64,000 bases of DNA. It comes from Nothophaeocryptopus gaeumannii (lineage: Eukaryota > Ascomycota > Dothideomycetes > Mycosphaerellales > Mycosphaerellaceae). How positions within the stretch are numbered: position 1 is the stretch's first letter; every line of letters begins with the position of its first letter. Both the position numbers and the translations under genes were made by a program. Where the stretch lies: NCBI GenBank assembly GCA_031771865.1, contig JASISA010000009.1:1860001-1924000 (forward strand). The letters run 5' to 3'. Below are positions 30,837-42,121 of the stretch, in pieces. The notes beneath the pieces were generated by a model. That model did no database searches. It worked only from the letters and a program-made list of their open reading frames with translations, and was not told the DNA's origin.

Positions 30837-32543
30837 ATGGCAGACGACAAGACAGTCAACCGCGAGCAATCGCTTGTGAGATTCGCTAATGATTCAGACG
30901 ACGCTGCTTCTGGACTGCATCGCTTTCGACAGAGCCTACCACGACACGCTACTAGGATCACGGCTGTCGTGAGCGAACTTTTTGCCATCAGCGCTGTCTT
31001 GAGGCAAATTCATAACGAAGAAGGAAGTCGGAGTTATGGACCTTCGTTCTACAGAATCAACGATGATCTGGCCTTGGTGTTCCGCACAATGCGGCTTACG
31101 TTGGACGACATCTTCAACATGTTCGCCAGGTCAGCGGAGCGGCCAGAGCAAATTGTATGGGAAGATCTGAACTACTGGATGGATCAGGAGGAGCAATTTG
31201 AACTTCTGGAAAGACTGGAGTGGTACAATGATTTTCTGAAACTTCAGTTCGACGTGCTCGAAGGCCACCGGGTTGAGGGTTCCGAGGAGCTACGAGAGCG
31301 GATTGCAGATGTTCTAGACGCGCAACAAAGAGCGAAAGGGATTCGCCCTGATCGACAGTCGCTGTCGGGTGCGAGCACTCCCAGGCCTCGGCCTCGAACT
31401 CCACGACCACGAGTTGATACACCAACTGCATCTACTGTCATATCGGACGGTCCGGGGTTTGGCTGGGACGAGCCTCCCATCTTAGCTCCAGAGCCACCTC
31501 CACCTCCTATGATAACTCCAAGGTCACCGACGTTCTCCAGCTTTTCTTCGGGATCGGGTCACACGACGTCTAGTCACACTTCCTACTCTTCTGGGGATCT
31601 TTACTTCCCTTCCTCTCCGGCACCTACACAACACTGGGCGGAACGTGTCTTCGACAACCAAAATCCGACTTCCGTGTATGGTCCAGAGCATCAACTCCCT
31701 GATCGATCTAAATGCTATGGAAGTGACGATCCCGATGCTTTGCAGCACCTTGACCGTGACGGCTTTCAGCGCGTGTTGCAGATTCCTTTCGAACAGAACA
31801 GTCTGTGGGTAAGACTTTATTGGCGGCCTACGGATTCCCGCGCACGGATTCTGATGATGGTGCAAGACGGCTACGGTCGCCAAGTTCATTACTGCCAACC
31901 TCTGACAGCTTTGAAAGCCATTCGCGAAGGATCCAATCTCCAGCTCTGCCAGTCGAGTCGGAACACAGGTTCTTACAAACTCTGGGCGCGGCTAAACTTT
32001 GTATTTCACGAACGTATGGTGTTGTTCAGTAATACGTTCCTTGCCATGAAGCAACAAGACCAACAGGGCGTGGCCCATCATTCCCTGTTGGATGACTTTC
32101 CCCTCAAATACGAGGATGGCGAACACATCCTCTTCGCAGGCGAAATCAAACACGGGGAGATGTTGCACTGCCTTCGTTTATTTCGCGATCGTGGATCGAA
32201 GGTCGTGCGGATCGAAGCAAGTCCGCTCAGAGGAAGCAAGAAGGATGTTCCGATCTGGACGGCTTTTGTCACCAAGTATGCGCATGATCCGGACCATGTG
32301 CAGTGGGAAGGACGTGGCGTCGTGAGTTTTGCGGCTATCAAACCGAAGCCGACAGTCTTCGTTGCGAATTACCGGGTGCCGAAGAATCGGACAGGTTGTT
32401 ATGCGCTACCATTTACATCTGATGCAGGTGAGTCGACACTGCAAGCTTGAAGATCGTTGAGGCGTATAGTGCTAACAGAATTGTCTCCAGACGCCAGGAT
32501 GTTCATAGAGACTTGGGCCGGACTCTCAAGATGGTATGGATGA
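30837..32543 (+). CDS. Hypothetical fungal protein with helical N-terminus and Pro/Ser linker
   Basis: Exon 1 30837-32427, a 63-bp intron (GTGAGT...GTGCTAACAG...CTCCAG) and exon 2 32491-32543 give 547 residues. The spliced end reads FTSDADARMFIETWAGLSRW. Residues 1-155 are helical and resemble the N-terminal helical region seen in many fungal signalling-like proteins (VVSELFAISAVLRQIH, LRLTLDDIFNMF). Residues ~165-290 are a Pro/Arg/Ser-rich linker (RPRPRTPRPR, EPPPPPMITPRSP). Residues ~315-530 form a beta-rich domain (NSLWVRLYWRPTDSRARILM, SYKLWARLNFVFHERMVLFS). I recognise the general architecture from fungal genomes but no named function. Confidence 0.8.
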
Positions 32544-33032
32544 TGCAGCACTCCCGCCGGAAGCATTCTATGGGGCAGTTTGAGGTTAGCGATGGCGCTC
32601 CGATGGGTCTTAACTCTACTTCGTTATTTGGGACAGAACACATTCTGCGTTTCAGCGTTGTTTGTAGAGAGATACGCTTGATGATGCTACGGCTGTTGTG
32701 AGTAAAGAGGGTTCCGGATCCCAGCTCAGCATGATTGATACCCACACCAAATGTGACGAGAATTTTCATAACTACATTGATTGCTATGGCCATTCTCATA
32801 CAAAATCTTTGATAGAAAATAGATCAATCCTAGACATTGCAGCGTCGTTGATGATATCGCAGTTCTGAAGGCCGGTCGCACATTCATCCGCGCCGGCGTG
32901 CCTAAGGAACGGTGACTTCACTTCCTCAAACAATTGACATATACTTACATCAGTCTTCGTGCAGCACGTACAAACTCAACGACACTGAGCATCAAACAGA
33001 GCATCAGAATCTGAATAGATCAGACACTCACC
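32544..33032. other. Intergenic region upstream of kynureninase
   Basis: Contains the kynureninase promoter. No other feature recognised. Confidence 0.6.
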
Positions 33033-34509
33033 ATGGACAAGGCGAAACTGTTTTCCAAGGAGTACGCCGAAACGCAAGACGACGAAGATCCACTTCGCAA
33101 GTTCAGAAACTACTTCGCGATCCCGACTCGGGCAGATCTTGCACGGAAGACCATCAACAAAGAAAACGAGAAGACATCGAACGAGCCTTCCACATACCTA
33201 TGTGGCAATTCTTTAGGACTACAGCCAATACTCACACGAAAGTACTTTGAGCAATATCTTTCAACATGGGCCCAGAAAGGCGTGTTTGGCCACTTCAAAG
33301 AAGTCTCGGATACAAACCTCGCACCATGGCTACATGTCGATGATGAGATTCGTGCAGATATGGCCAATGTCGTAGGCGCAGAAGCAGATGAGGTGGCTGT
33401 CATGCAAACACTCACGGTGAGTAGACTCCATTGAAAATCTACAGTGACTTTTTCATGCTATGGATGCTGACTAGCTTCAGGCCAACCTCCATTTCCTAAT
33501 GTGCAGCTTCTACCAACCCACCCCTTCCCGACACAAAATCCTCCTCGAAGGCAAAGCCTTTCCAAGCGACCACTTCGCCGTCGAATCCCAGATCCGGTTC
33601 CACGGCTACGAGCCTTCAAATTCCATGATCCTGCTCGAACCCCCTTCATCAGACACTCTCCTCCTATCAACCGAACAAATCATCTCCACAATCGACCAAC
33701 ACGCTCCGGAACTGGCGCTTATCCTTCTTCCGGGTATTCAGTATTATACCGGCCAACTCTTCGATATTGCCACCATTACCGCCCACGCTCATAGTAAGGG
33801 GATCACGATCGGATGGGATCTAGCCCACGCAGCAGGGAACGTCCCTCTCAAACTCCACGACTGGAACGTCGATTTCGCCGCTTGGTGTACATACAAATAC
33901 CTCAATTCCGGGCCCGGCAGCATCGGAGGTTGTTTCGTACATGAGCGCAACAGCCAAGTCGAGACCGCCAAAGGAGAGGATGGGAAAGCGAAATTCGAGT
34001 ATCGACCGAGATTAGCGGGCTGGTGGGGTTCTCAGAAAAGCAGTAGGTTCGTGATGGCGAATGAGTTTGAACCAATTCCGGGGGCGGCGGGGTGGCAGGT
34101 GAGTAATACGAGTGTGGCGGATTCAACGGCTGTGAGGGCGAGTTTGGATGTGTTTAAGCAGACGAGTATGGAGGCGATTAGGGAGAAGAGTTTGAAGATT
34201 ACGGGGTATCTGGAGGAATTGCTTGATCTGCTGCTCGAGGATCAGCAGAAGAAGCTAGGCAAGAAGTTATTTCATGTGATTACTTCCAGAAAGCCGGAAG
34301 AGAGGGGAGCACAGTTGAGTGTGATGCTGGAGGCTGGGTTGTTGGATTCGGTTATGAAGACGTTGGAGGAGGAGGGCGTGGTCGTGGATGAGAGGCAGCC
34401 GGATGTTATAAGAGTTGCGCCTGCGCCTTTATATAATTCTTTCGAGGATGTGAGAAGGTTTATTGAGGTGTTTCGGGAGGCTTGTGAGAAGGCTGTTGAG
34501 GCGAGATAG
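33033..34509 (+). CDS. BNA5: Kynureninase
   Basis: Exons 33033-33416 and 33481-34509 with a 64-bp phase-0 intron (GTGAGT...CTTCAG) encode 470 residues, the usual length. It is a PLP enzyme that cleaves kynurenine and 3-hydroxykynurenine to anthranilate or 3-hydroxyanthranilate plus alanine, in tryptophan breakdown and de novo NAD synthesis. The fold type I markers are present: YLCGNSLGLQP, APWLHVDDE, GWDLAHAAGNVPLKLHDW and the Schiff-base lysine in WCTYKYLNSGPG (Lys ~267). The downstream GWWG and FVMANEFEPIPGAAGWQVSN segments also match. The start codon is followed at once by the family N terminus (FSKEYAETQDDEDPL). Confidence 0.95.
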
Positions 34510-34782
34510 AAATACACAAATGTTTCAGGTGAGATTCCTGCATCTGATGTCAGTCTATTGAGGCTGCATGTGATTGTTGACTTGTCACTTCACTTGAAAC
34601 TAGGCATCACTTGTGAAGATGGCAACCTCAATTCTTTCACTTTTCCTCAGATCGCTTTCATCTTACACCTTAATAACATCAATCGTTCACGCAGACAGAA
34701 CAGATCGAAGACAGCAGCAATGGACCGAATGGAGCACAGCGCGAAGCGGTTCAGGTCAGTCTGCTTCACCCGCGCAACGTAG

Positions 34783-35453
34783 ATGGAAGCTGACATACTG
34801 GCAGACTGGCCGGACCACTCGACCATCACAGCTGGCTCTGATGATGAGCTCAAGACCTTTTTCATCCACGATACCGTCATCAAAGAGAACTCGGCATATT
34901 TCCGCGCTGCTTTCGACGCCATATGGAAGTAGGGCCAGGAGCAAAAGATTGATCTGCTGGAAGACCGTCCAGAAGCAGTCGCGGGTTACCTTGAGTGGCT
35001 ATACAGCAAGTCTATTTCTTTCGGAGTTTTGGCGGAGGTGGGCGGCAGCAGGGACAGAGATACAGCAGACGTGCTATTGGCCAAGATGTACGTGTTTGGG
35101 GAGAAGATCCAAGACGACGAGTTCTGCAACATGGTCATCTCAGCGATGGCGTACAAGGCATCGGACAAGCAATGCCCCTGCGACGAAGCCATCAAGAGCA
35201 TCTACGATGGGACGCCGGCGTCTTCTCCTGCGCGGAAGTTCATGATGGAGATGCATGTATTGTCTAAGAGGGAGCACCGCATTGGAAATAATGCTGCGGA
35301 GTGTTGAAGGATCGCCATGATATCTTGGTCCAGGCTTGCTACCTCATACTCGGAGAAAGCAGTAACTTCGCTGCTGAGCTGTTCGAGGAGCGCTCAGTCT
35401 ACGAAAGACGCACCGAGTGGTTCAAGGAGGAGCCCGCTGCTTCACGGACATGA
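34783..35453 (+). pseudogene. BTB/POZ-domain protein, nonsense mutation
   Basis: From ATG 34783 the frame reads a BTB core: DDELKTFFIHDTVIKENSAY, FRAAFDAIWK, then TAG at 34930-34932. It continues without any shift: GQEQKIDLLEDRPEAVAGYL, EWLYSKSISF, and the later segment LLAKMYVFGEKIQDDEFCNM. A second stop (35305-35307) follows, and the C-terminal segment (HDILVQACYLILGESSNFAA, ERRTEWFKEEP) is in another frame. In fungal BTB proteins the KxGQEQKI position is usually Glu, so a single base change explains the first stop. Intact relatives would be cullin-3-type or chromatin-associated adaptors; none of that can be claimed for this copy. Confidence 0.75.
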
Positions 35454-36178
35454 TGAAGTGGAACGACGTTCTGCACGCCAGGGAAGTGAAGGCGTTTTGA
35501 AAGGAGAAACGCTGGCTCTCAAAGTGGCACGAGCGGCTGTTTTTAGACTGCGCACGGGCCGCTGCCGAGTCGAACCGAACCATGCTTCGGGCTGCGAACC
35601 TGCGAACCTGGCAGGAACGTCTCAGCCAACGCATTTCCTCGTGAAAGTCAAGCGCGATCTTCTGACCACATCATTTGCACCTGCACTCACAAACAACGCT
35701 TACTATATCCACTGTTGTCAGGAAAGCGCCTGACGACTTCAAAGACTTATACCGCTACCACACGAACACTGTCGTCGATGGGCTACTCCGCTCCAACCGC
35801 TACCATCCTCACTTCCGCACACAGCGAAATCGTCGCGCTCTTCCCAGGTGTCGCTGCCGGACTCTCGCAGACCGACTCCAGCTTCGCCTCGCTGCTCTGG
35901 CTATTGGCACTTAGCCCACCGTAGGGATCCGACCTGAAGGTGGGCGAAAACTGGAAAGGCCGCCGTGCCTGGAAGCCGCCTTGAAAAGGCTGGTGCCAAC
36001 GACAGCATTACACAACCAGAAAGGAGAAGAACGATATACAGACCTTCGCGTGTGTCCCGGATGAGAGTATCAAGGAGACAGTGCGCTCCATAGCCCAACG
36101 GCGCACACGCAGCCATAAGCGACCAATCGCTCTTTCCAAAGAAAATCGCGCAGTGCGCTTTGAGCAGACTCTGCGACC
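35454..36178. other. Intergenic region
   Basis: Upstream region of the kinase gene. One short Ser/Thr/Ala-rich open frame (35715-35924) is not convincing as a gene. Confidence 0.5.
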
Positions 36179-37936
36179 ATGCCCGCCATGGACGTGGACA
36201 CCGTCGCAGATGCGCTAGAGATCCAGCGCTCCCCACCAATGCCCATTGCATCCCCTCGGATCCCGCTGCGAGAGGAGCCAGCACCCGTAATCGAGCCAAT
36301 GCCGATTCCCAAATTGGACCACGATGCGCTCAGAGAGAAAGCCAAGAAGCGCAAGAACAAGAAGAACAACAAGGGCATGCCAGCCGCGGCACCAGCGGTC
36401 AATGTGATCAGAGGCTTCGAGACTCCGGTCACTTCTGGTGGTGAGGAATCCGACATCTCGCGGGTTAGTACTCCGCGCATGTGTCCAACGAAGGATATTC
36501 CTGGCCTTACCGGAAGCCCGGCCCTGCGACCGTCTCCTTCTGCTTCTGGAATCAGCGCTCTCAAGCAGCGCCTTGACGCACTAGCACTCGATGGCGACGA
36601 GAGGAAGCCTAGCTTGGCACGCGTTCTCACTAACGCCTCGGAGACCACGGCCACACCATCTTCGGGAGGCAGCGAAGGCGACCGCACCGAGATGGAGACA
36701 TACGATGTCCCTCTCGGTGAAGACTTCTGCAGCCCAGATGCCGGCACTGAAACTCCAATCTATGCCTCGCAGGCTATTGAAGGCGGCTTGCGCACTTCTT
36801 CCATCCACCGCAAGATGCACGCGGACGACTTCGAGCCACTGCGTTGTCTCGGAAAGGGCGCTTTCGGTACTGTGCACTTGGTCAAGCAGAGCGCCACCGG
36901 CCGCCTGTATGCCCAGAAGCAGTTCAAGAAGGCCAGTCTGACTGTTCACAAGCGCCTGATCGAGCAGACGCGCACCGAGCGCACCATCTTGGAATCAGTC
37001 AATAGGCATCCGTTCGTCGTCAAGCTTTATTACGCCTTTCAAGATCAGGAGAAGCTTTACCTCATTTTGGAGTACGCGCAAGGTGGCGAGCTGTTCACGC
37101 ATCTGGCCATGGAGCGCATGTTCAGTGAAGATACTGCCGCGTTCTACATGGCTGAGATAGTCCTCGCCTTGGAGCATTTGCACCAGAACGTTCGTGTCAT
37201 CTATCGCGATCTCAAGCCAGAAAACTGTCTGCTTGATCACGAAGGTCACCTTTTGCTCACCGATTTTGGCCTTTCCAAAGTCGCGATCGATGACGATGAG
37301 GGCTCGCGTCCCAACAGCTTCTTGGGCACGATTGAGTACATGGCACCTGAGGTCGTCGAGGGCAAGCCGTACGACTTTGCTGTTGACTGGTGGGGACTCG
37401 GAGCTATCGGCTGCGATCTGCTCACCGGCAACCCTCCATTCCGCGGCAACAACCACGCCAAGATCCAGCAGAACATCCTGAAGCAGAAGCTGCAGCTGCC
37501 GTACTTCTTAGGACCTGATGCCAAGGACCTCCTCACCCGACTGCTGCGCAAGGAGCCAAACAAGCGCCTTGGAGGCACTACGGCCAAGGGCGTGAAGGAA
37601 CTGAAGTCGCACCGTTTCTTTCGGAAGATCGACTGGAAGAAGCTGGAGAAGCGTGAGCTTGAGCCGGTAAATCACAATCAAAACACGTCGCTGAAGTGCA
37701 TTTCGCTAACGTCTGAACAGCCCATTCAACCAATCATCACCGATCCAGAGCTTGCCGAGAACTTCAGCCAGGAGTTCACCGACCTTCCCCTCAGCCCGGT
37801 CATGTCTCGCATGAGCAAGCCCTTTGACGATTTCACGCCCACTTCTGCCATGGCCGAGTCGAACCCGTTCGGAGGCTTCAGCTTTGTCGCTCCGAGGAGC
37901 TTGCTGGACGACGACGATCTGATGCTCGATGGTTGA
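36179..37936 (+). CDS. AGC-family Ser/Thr protein kinase (Psk1/S6K-like)
   Basis: Exons 36179-37666 and 37721-37936 give 567 residues. The 54-bp stretch between (GTAAAT...CGCTAAC...GAACAG) is in frame and stop-free but is a textbook intron: removing it restores the AGC tail ELEPPIQPIITDPELAENFS. The N-terminal 215 residues are low complexity. The kinase domain (~216-480) shows LGKGAFGTV, the VAIK-type Lys in YAQKQFKK, YRDLKPENCLL, DFGLSKV and SFLGTIEYMAPEV. The C-terminal tail carries a turn-motif-like LPLSPV and a hydrophobic motif FGGFSF, fitting S6K-type kinases such as S. pombe Psk1/Sck, which act downstream of TOR. The exact orthologue is inference. Confidence 0.9.
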   Translation: MPAMDVDTVADALEIQRSPPMPIASPRIPLREEPAPVIEPMPIPKLDHDALREKAKKRKNKKNNKGMPAAAPAVNVIRGFETPVTSGGEESDISRVSTPRMCPTKDIPGLTGSPALRPSPSASGISALKQRLDALALDGDERKPSLARVLTNASETTATPSSGGSEGDRTEMETYDVPLGEDFCSPDAGTETPIYASQAIEGGLRTSSIHRKMHADDFEPLRCLGKGAFGTVHLVKQSATGRLYAQKQFKKASLTVHKRLIEQTRTERTILESVNRHPFVVKLYYAFQDQEKLYLILEYAQGGELFTHLAMERMFSEDTAAFYMAEIVLALEHLHQNVRVIYRDLKPENCLLDHEGHLLLTDFGLSKVAIDDDEGSRPNSFLGTIEYMAPEVVEGKPYDFAVDWWGLGAIGCDLLTGNPPFRGNNHAKIQQNILKQKLQLPYFLGPDAKDLLTRLLRKEPNKRLGGTTAKGVKELKSHRFFRKIDWKKLEKRELEPVNHNQNTSLKCISLTSEQPIQPIITDPELAENFSQEFTDLPLSPVMSRMSKPFDDFTPTSAMAESNPFGGFSFVAPRSLLDDDDLMLDG

Positions 37937-38274
37937 CTGCATGGTAGCAGCATTCTGCGTGGGATGATGTCTGCATACGGGTCAGACTTCGTGATTCTTG
38001 CGTGCATGCGTAATACTTTTGAGCTAGGGAGGCTGTACATAGTTGGTGAATTCAAACGTTTCGAAAAGCGGTCCACATTCAATGTGGCCATCGACCCCTC
38101 AAGATTACCAAGGTGTCGGCTCGCAGCTCGCACATTCACATGCTCGGTTAAGGTTCGGCTAAAACACTGCGAGGTGTAAAAGTCGAAGTGACAACTTCAC
38201 TTCTTCCTCTTCCAGCTTGCATCAAACACCCCCACGCAGCCATCACAACACGCTCAAACACCTCCGTTGCCAAC
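37937..38274. other. Intergenic region
   Basis: Nothing recognised. Confidence 0.6.
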
Positions 38275-39117
38275 ATGGCGCGGCGCAAGCGACCAATGGC
38301 GCCCAACGACGACGCCGTCACTACGGCCGGAAACAAGAAACGCAGGACAAATACCATCATCAAGAAGAAGACCTGCTCATTCGCCGCCTGCCACGCAGTC
38401 ATTGGCACGATCGAACTGCTCGAGCAAATGCTGGTTTACTTGCCGCTGGAGCGTATCCTAGTCTTGCAACGAGTGTGCTGCTACTTCGAAGACGTGCTCA
38501 AGTCTTCGGTCACCATGCAGCGCAAGCTCTTTGTGTAGACGGACGCAACTGCTGTCGAGAAGTGGTCATTCGAAAAAGGCTCTGGAGCACCTTGCCGACA
38601 GTTCGTCAAGAGCGGCTCACCGGATGCTGAACGTGTATCATACACGGTGACGTCGCTGTTTGCCGCATTGAACTCTGGCCGCTAGTTCTGGCATTTCTCC
38701 CATCGTGGCGACGCATTAAAGATCTTGTATCGCGATCCCGCGAAGTTCTTTCTTTGGGAATTACTTTCAAGACCATTGGAAGCCGAGCAGCCTTAAAAGG
38801 AGGAGTCCTGGTCCGAAGTCCTGCTTACGGACCCGCCTACGACAGCCATGATTATCAGCTTCCAATTCGGCAAGGGCGACTGTAGTGTACCGGTGAAAAC
38901 TTGCCAGCTGCAAGACGATAAAGGCTTTACGATTGCGTCTCTTGTGAAGAAGATCATGCAGTGCAAGCTTCAAGGACCTTTGAGTGTCTATTTCAACATC
39001 TCTGAAACCATAACGGTGCCTCACATGTGTCATAGGCCGTTGTTGGATATATTGAAAGAGATGCAAGGACTGGAAGAGACAACATCTACATCTACATCTC
39101 GCAGAGTGACTCGCGGC
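38275..39117 (+). pseudogene. F-box protein pseudogene, copy 1 of a tandem fused in one frame
   Basis: From ATG 38275 the frame carries a basic start (MARRKRP, NKKRRTNTIIKKK), then an F-box: IELLEQMLVYLPLERILVLQ, RVCCYFEDVLKSSVTMQRKL. Stops follow at 38536-38538 (TAG), 38683-38685 (TAG) and 38794-38796 (TAA), with no frameshift between them. Between and after them the family segments are readable: KWSFEKGSGAPCRQ, FWHFSHRGDALKILYRDPAK, KEESWSEVLLTDPPTTAMII, KGFTIASLVKKIMQC. Layout and length resemble the F-box gene at 24403. All three stops could come from single C-to-T changes in CAG/CAA codons, which would fit RIP-type decay but does not prove it. Confidence 0.75.
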
Positions 39118-39444
39118 ATGACGACGGACGCTTCGCAACAGGCTGTCTTTCAGACTGCGAAGCTCCTCGAGAATGTGGTCGTGCACCTACCCCTGGTCGA
39201 TATTGTCACCTGCAAGCGCGTATTCAAGCAGATCCGGGACTGAATCGAGAAGTCCGACGCGATCAAGCCTGTTAAGGACTGGACGCTGGAGACACCAAAT
39301 CCTGCCTGGGATAGCAACCGAAAGACTTCATACTCGCGCCAACCACCGCCGCGCGCGACCCCGCCGCACACGTCTACACATCAACCAGTCTCAACCCTCT
39401 CCTGTATTTCTCAGGTACCTATGACACGCCCGAGACGCCTATAA
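39118..39444 (+). pseudogene. F-box protein pseudogene, copy 2 (truncated)
   Basis: The unit starts at ATG 39118 in the same frame as copy 1, after a Thr/Ser linker made by an ACATCT hexamer repeat. It holds a second F-box, FQTAKLLENVVVHLPLVDIV, TCKRVFKQIRD. A TGA at 39241-39243 interrupts it; IEKSDAIKPVKDWTLETPNP continues to a TAA at 39442. The rest of a normal F-box protein of this family is missing. It looks like a tandem duplicate of the same family. Confidence 0.65.
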
Positions 39445-40462
39445 GCGTGCCAACGCTGTCTCACACCATATTTCTCATGGGATAAACTATGTGGAACCCC
39501 GGCGGCCAGATTCACCGTATACTCAACAAAGCACTCATCACAGGAGTCACCACCGGCTCGTGGCGAGACATGTTACTCTGCGATCCTCCATGCAATTGAA
39601 GCCAACGTCTCCGCATACTGGCGCGTACTCGGTTGCGAGGAGGGTTGCTACCGCTCGCGATCCCCAGGCATCAAGAGCAAGCATAAAGACGAGCCTCTCT
39701 CACAAAAAAGTGTTGGTCGACCAACTCCTTGAGCAGCGAATCGGCCTGTTCGAGACTCATCAAGCGAGTGAGCGACTTGTCACCGGAGGGAAGCATTCAA
39801 TACCTCGACCCTTTCACATGTCGTCGAAGAGATTGTGGCCATGCGTGAACTTACTGTTGGTTCGAAGCCCAAGCGCGATATCGTGACGCAGATTCGCGTG
39901 GACGTCAAGGGACTCTTTTGCCCGGATGGTATACACTGGGAGGATGGATTGGCCTAGGTGCGCATGTGAACAGCACACCACAACAAGTCCCGATGAGAAG
40001 AGGGAGATGCGCGTGCTGGATAGGCTTGGGTCTTTAGAATCAGTCTTCAAGGGGTTTTCTGTGCAGATGACACGGATTTGAGGGCTCAGAGCAGTGCTCG
40101 ATGGCATCTTTTGATGGACGTGAAATCGAAAAAGGCCAGCACTGGAGTCCATCCTCGAGCTGCGTCAGTATGAGTAATATCGAAGGAGCATGAATACTCT
40201 AATTTGAAGCAAGGAGAATGTCTTCGGTACTCAACACACAACGTCCATAAAACTGCTACAGCATTCGCCGACCCTTTCACTACCCACTCCTTTAAAAGCT
40301 CAGAGACACATTCCACAATTCCTCTTAGCCCTTTTGACCCGATCAGACCGAGCAGCTTTTCTTTTTCTTCGCATTTTCCCCACCGTAAACGCCTCGCTCA
40401 AACCTTTGCTCTCAGAAGCAGAACATACATCACTCGTAAACAGGGCTACTGCGGCGACCATG
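39445..40462. other. Decayed region downstream of the F-box array
   Basis: An open stretch near 39790-39957 reads TLSHVVEEIVAMRELTVGSK, PKRDIVTQIRVDVKGLF with protein-like composition and ends at TAG. It may be a relic of the F-box duplicates or of another gene. Nothing else was recognised; the 3' end of the RRM gene follows. Confidence 0.35.
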
Positions 40463-41673
40463 CTAAGGTCTCCAGCTCTGCCCACCCCTTCCCATCCGAT
40501 CAGAGTACATCCTGCCTCCACCATTCCTGTACCCACCACCTCCTCGTCCACCACCATACCGATCTCCACCGCCAAACCCGTATCGTCCATCTTGGTATGC
40601 GGTGGGCTCAGCGCGTCGGGGTCCACGGTAGTAGTCGTCTTGGTAGCCACGGTCATCCTTAGGGCCCGTTGGGAAGCCGCCTTGCTGTGGTGGTGGGCCG
40701 CGATCGTTTCGGGGGCCACCGCGTCGCTCTTCGCGGAGACGGTCTTCGGCCTCGCGGGATTGCGCGTTTTCGTCAAGATCCATGGTGTCTTCGGCCATGG
40801 GCTCTACGTCTTGGACGAAGGTGGCCAGTTTGGCGCCGCCGGCGGATTTGAGGTAGACGTTTAGGGTTCGGCCGTCGGCCTTGTAGTCCACCATCAGCTT
40901 GTGTCCCATAACGCTTTATTGTGTTGTTGTGTGTACATACCTTCTTCCCATTAAAGGTATTAATCACCGTCTCCGCTCCACTCTTCTCGGAAAACGCCAT
41001 CTCCGCAATGACAGTCGGGTTTGTAGCCACAAGATGACAATCCGTCACCGCACCTCCCACGTCCGCCATGACGCTCTCAATATCTGCTGCTGTTGTGCCT
41101 GGCGCAAAGTTCTGGGCCACAACGATGTAGGGTCCTGCTTGCGCGGCGCCTCGGAAGCTGATGTTCCCTCCTCCGTTTGCGGCAGCGGGCGGCGCGTCAT
41201 ACCTCTGGTAGCCATTGCTCTTAGGTTCACTGCTCACCGGGTCGGACGAGGGCTGCTGGTTGTTGAAGGTGGAGCGGGCGCGGAAGGTGTCGTTTAGTGC
41301 GGGACGCGCGGGTGGAGGGCGGTAGTTCCGTGGTGCAGGGGCGGAGTTGGTACGGTTGAGGGAGGATGTGCGCTGCTGCTACATCGTTCGTCAGGTGTGG
41401 AGGTCTCGGTCGTGGTGATGGTAGGATTATATACCTTCATTACTCCAACTCTGCTGGCGAGGCTGGCTCCAGGCGCGGGCTTTGCGCGCGGCCCTTGAGG
41501 AGTTCGCGAGCGATTCTTCTTGCCGAATATCTCCTGCGCCAAGTTTTCGGCCTTGCGCTTTTTGCGGCCTTGCGCTTGTTAGTATATTTGCTCAGAAGCC
41601 ATTCGTGGGATTCGCCCTTACTCTCTTGGAGCATCTGATCCAGGGAGAGCGCTGGAGTCTGTGCGCCCGCCAT
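40463..41673 (-). CDS. RRM-domain RNA-binding protein, ALY/REF-like
   Basis: Four exons on the minus strand, 41673-41622, 41574-41435, 41375-40941 and 40897-40463 (introns 47, 59 and 43 bp), give 353 residues. The N terminus LSLDQMLQETQ resembles the short UAP56-binding motif of export adaptors. It is followed by basic stretches (GRKKRKAENLAQEIFGKKNR). An RRM at ~135-215 shows YIVVAQNFAPGTTAADIESV, VIAEMAFSEKSGAETVINTF, NGKK|LMVDYKADGRTLNVYL across the last intron. The C terminus is acidic and then RGG-rich (RYGGGRGGGGYRNGGGRMYS). This layout (N-motif, RRM, RG-rich tail) fits Yra1/Mlo3-type mRNA export factors, although the orthologue is not certain. Intron 1 has TACTAAC right before its AAG acceptor. 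Confidence 0.85.
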
Positions 41674-42121
41674 CTTGGTATGTGCACTTTAATTGACTTC
41701 CAATTATCAAGTGAGCGAAAGGAATATGTAGAAGGCGTGGTGTGGATGGGAGGGTAACGTTGTTTGTTGTAACAGGGCGAAGAACGGTCGGAGGTGTTCT
41801 GAAACCCTGTCCGCTAACCGCGAGCGCTCTTGGCATTGGCTCGTGCGTCGCGCTCAGTTTCACCTCACTCTCAGGACTCTGCAGTACGTGAACATGGCTA
41901 TGCAAGACAGGTCTTCAAAAAAAAAACATAAGGATTGTAAGTAGGTATAGTTCTGCCCGAGTTCTCTACCTTTTTCGTTCCGTCGATCCAACGTTCCCAC
42001 CAGTATCAACCAGGACATCTTCTACCATTGCTGCCACACACCATTCGCCATTGCACCTTTTGTTGACGTTATCGCACTCGACCTCAGTAGGCTCTCAACG
42101 ATGATGCAAGGTACGAGTCGT
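41674..42121. other. Intergenic region
   Basis: Promoter of the RRM gene and 3' flank of the small secreted gene. No gene recognised. Confidence 0.6.

Noticed and set aside
34720..34804. Upstream first exon for the BTB gene (ATG 34720 with intron 34755-34804)
   Set aside because: Splicing gives the wrong phase for the BTB frame; the in-frame ATG at 34783 is simpler.
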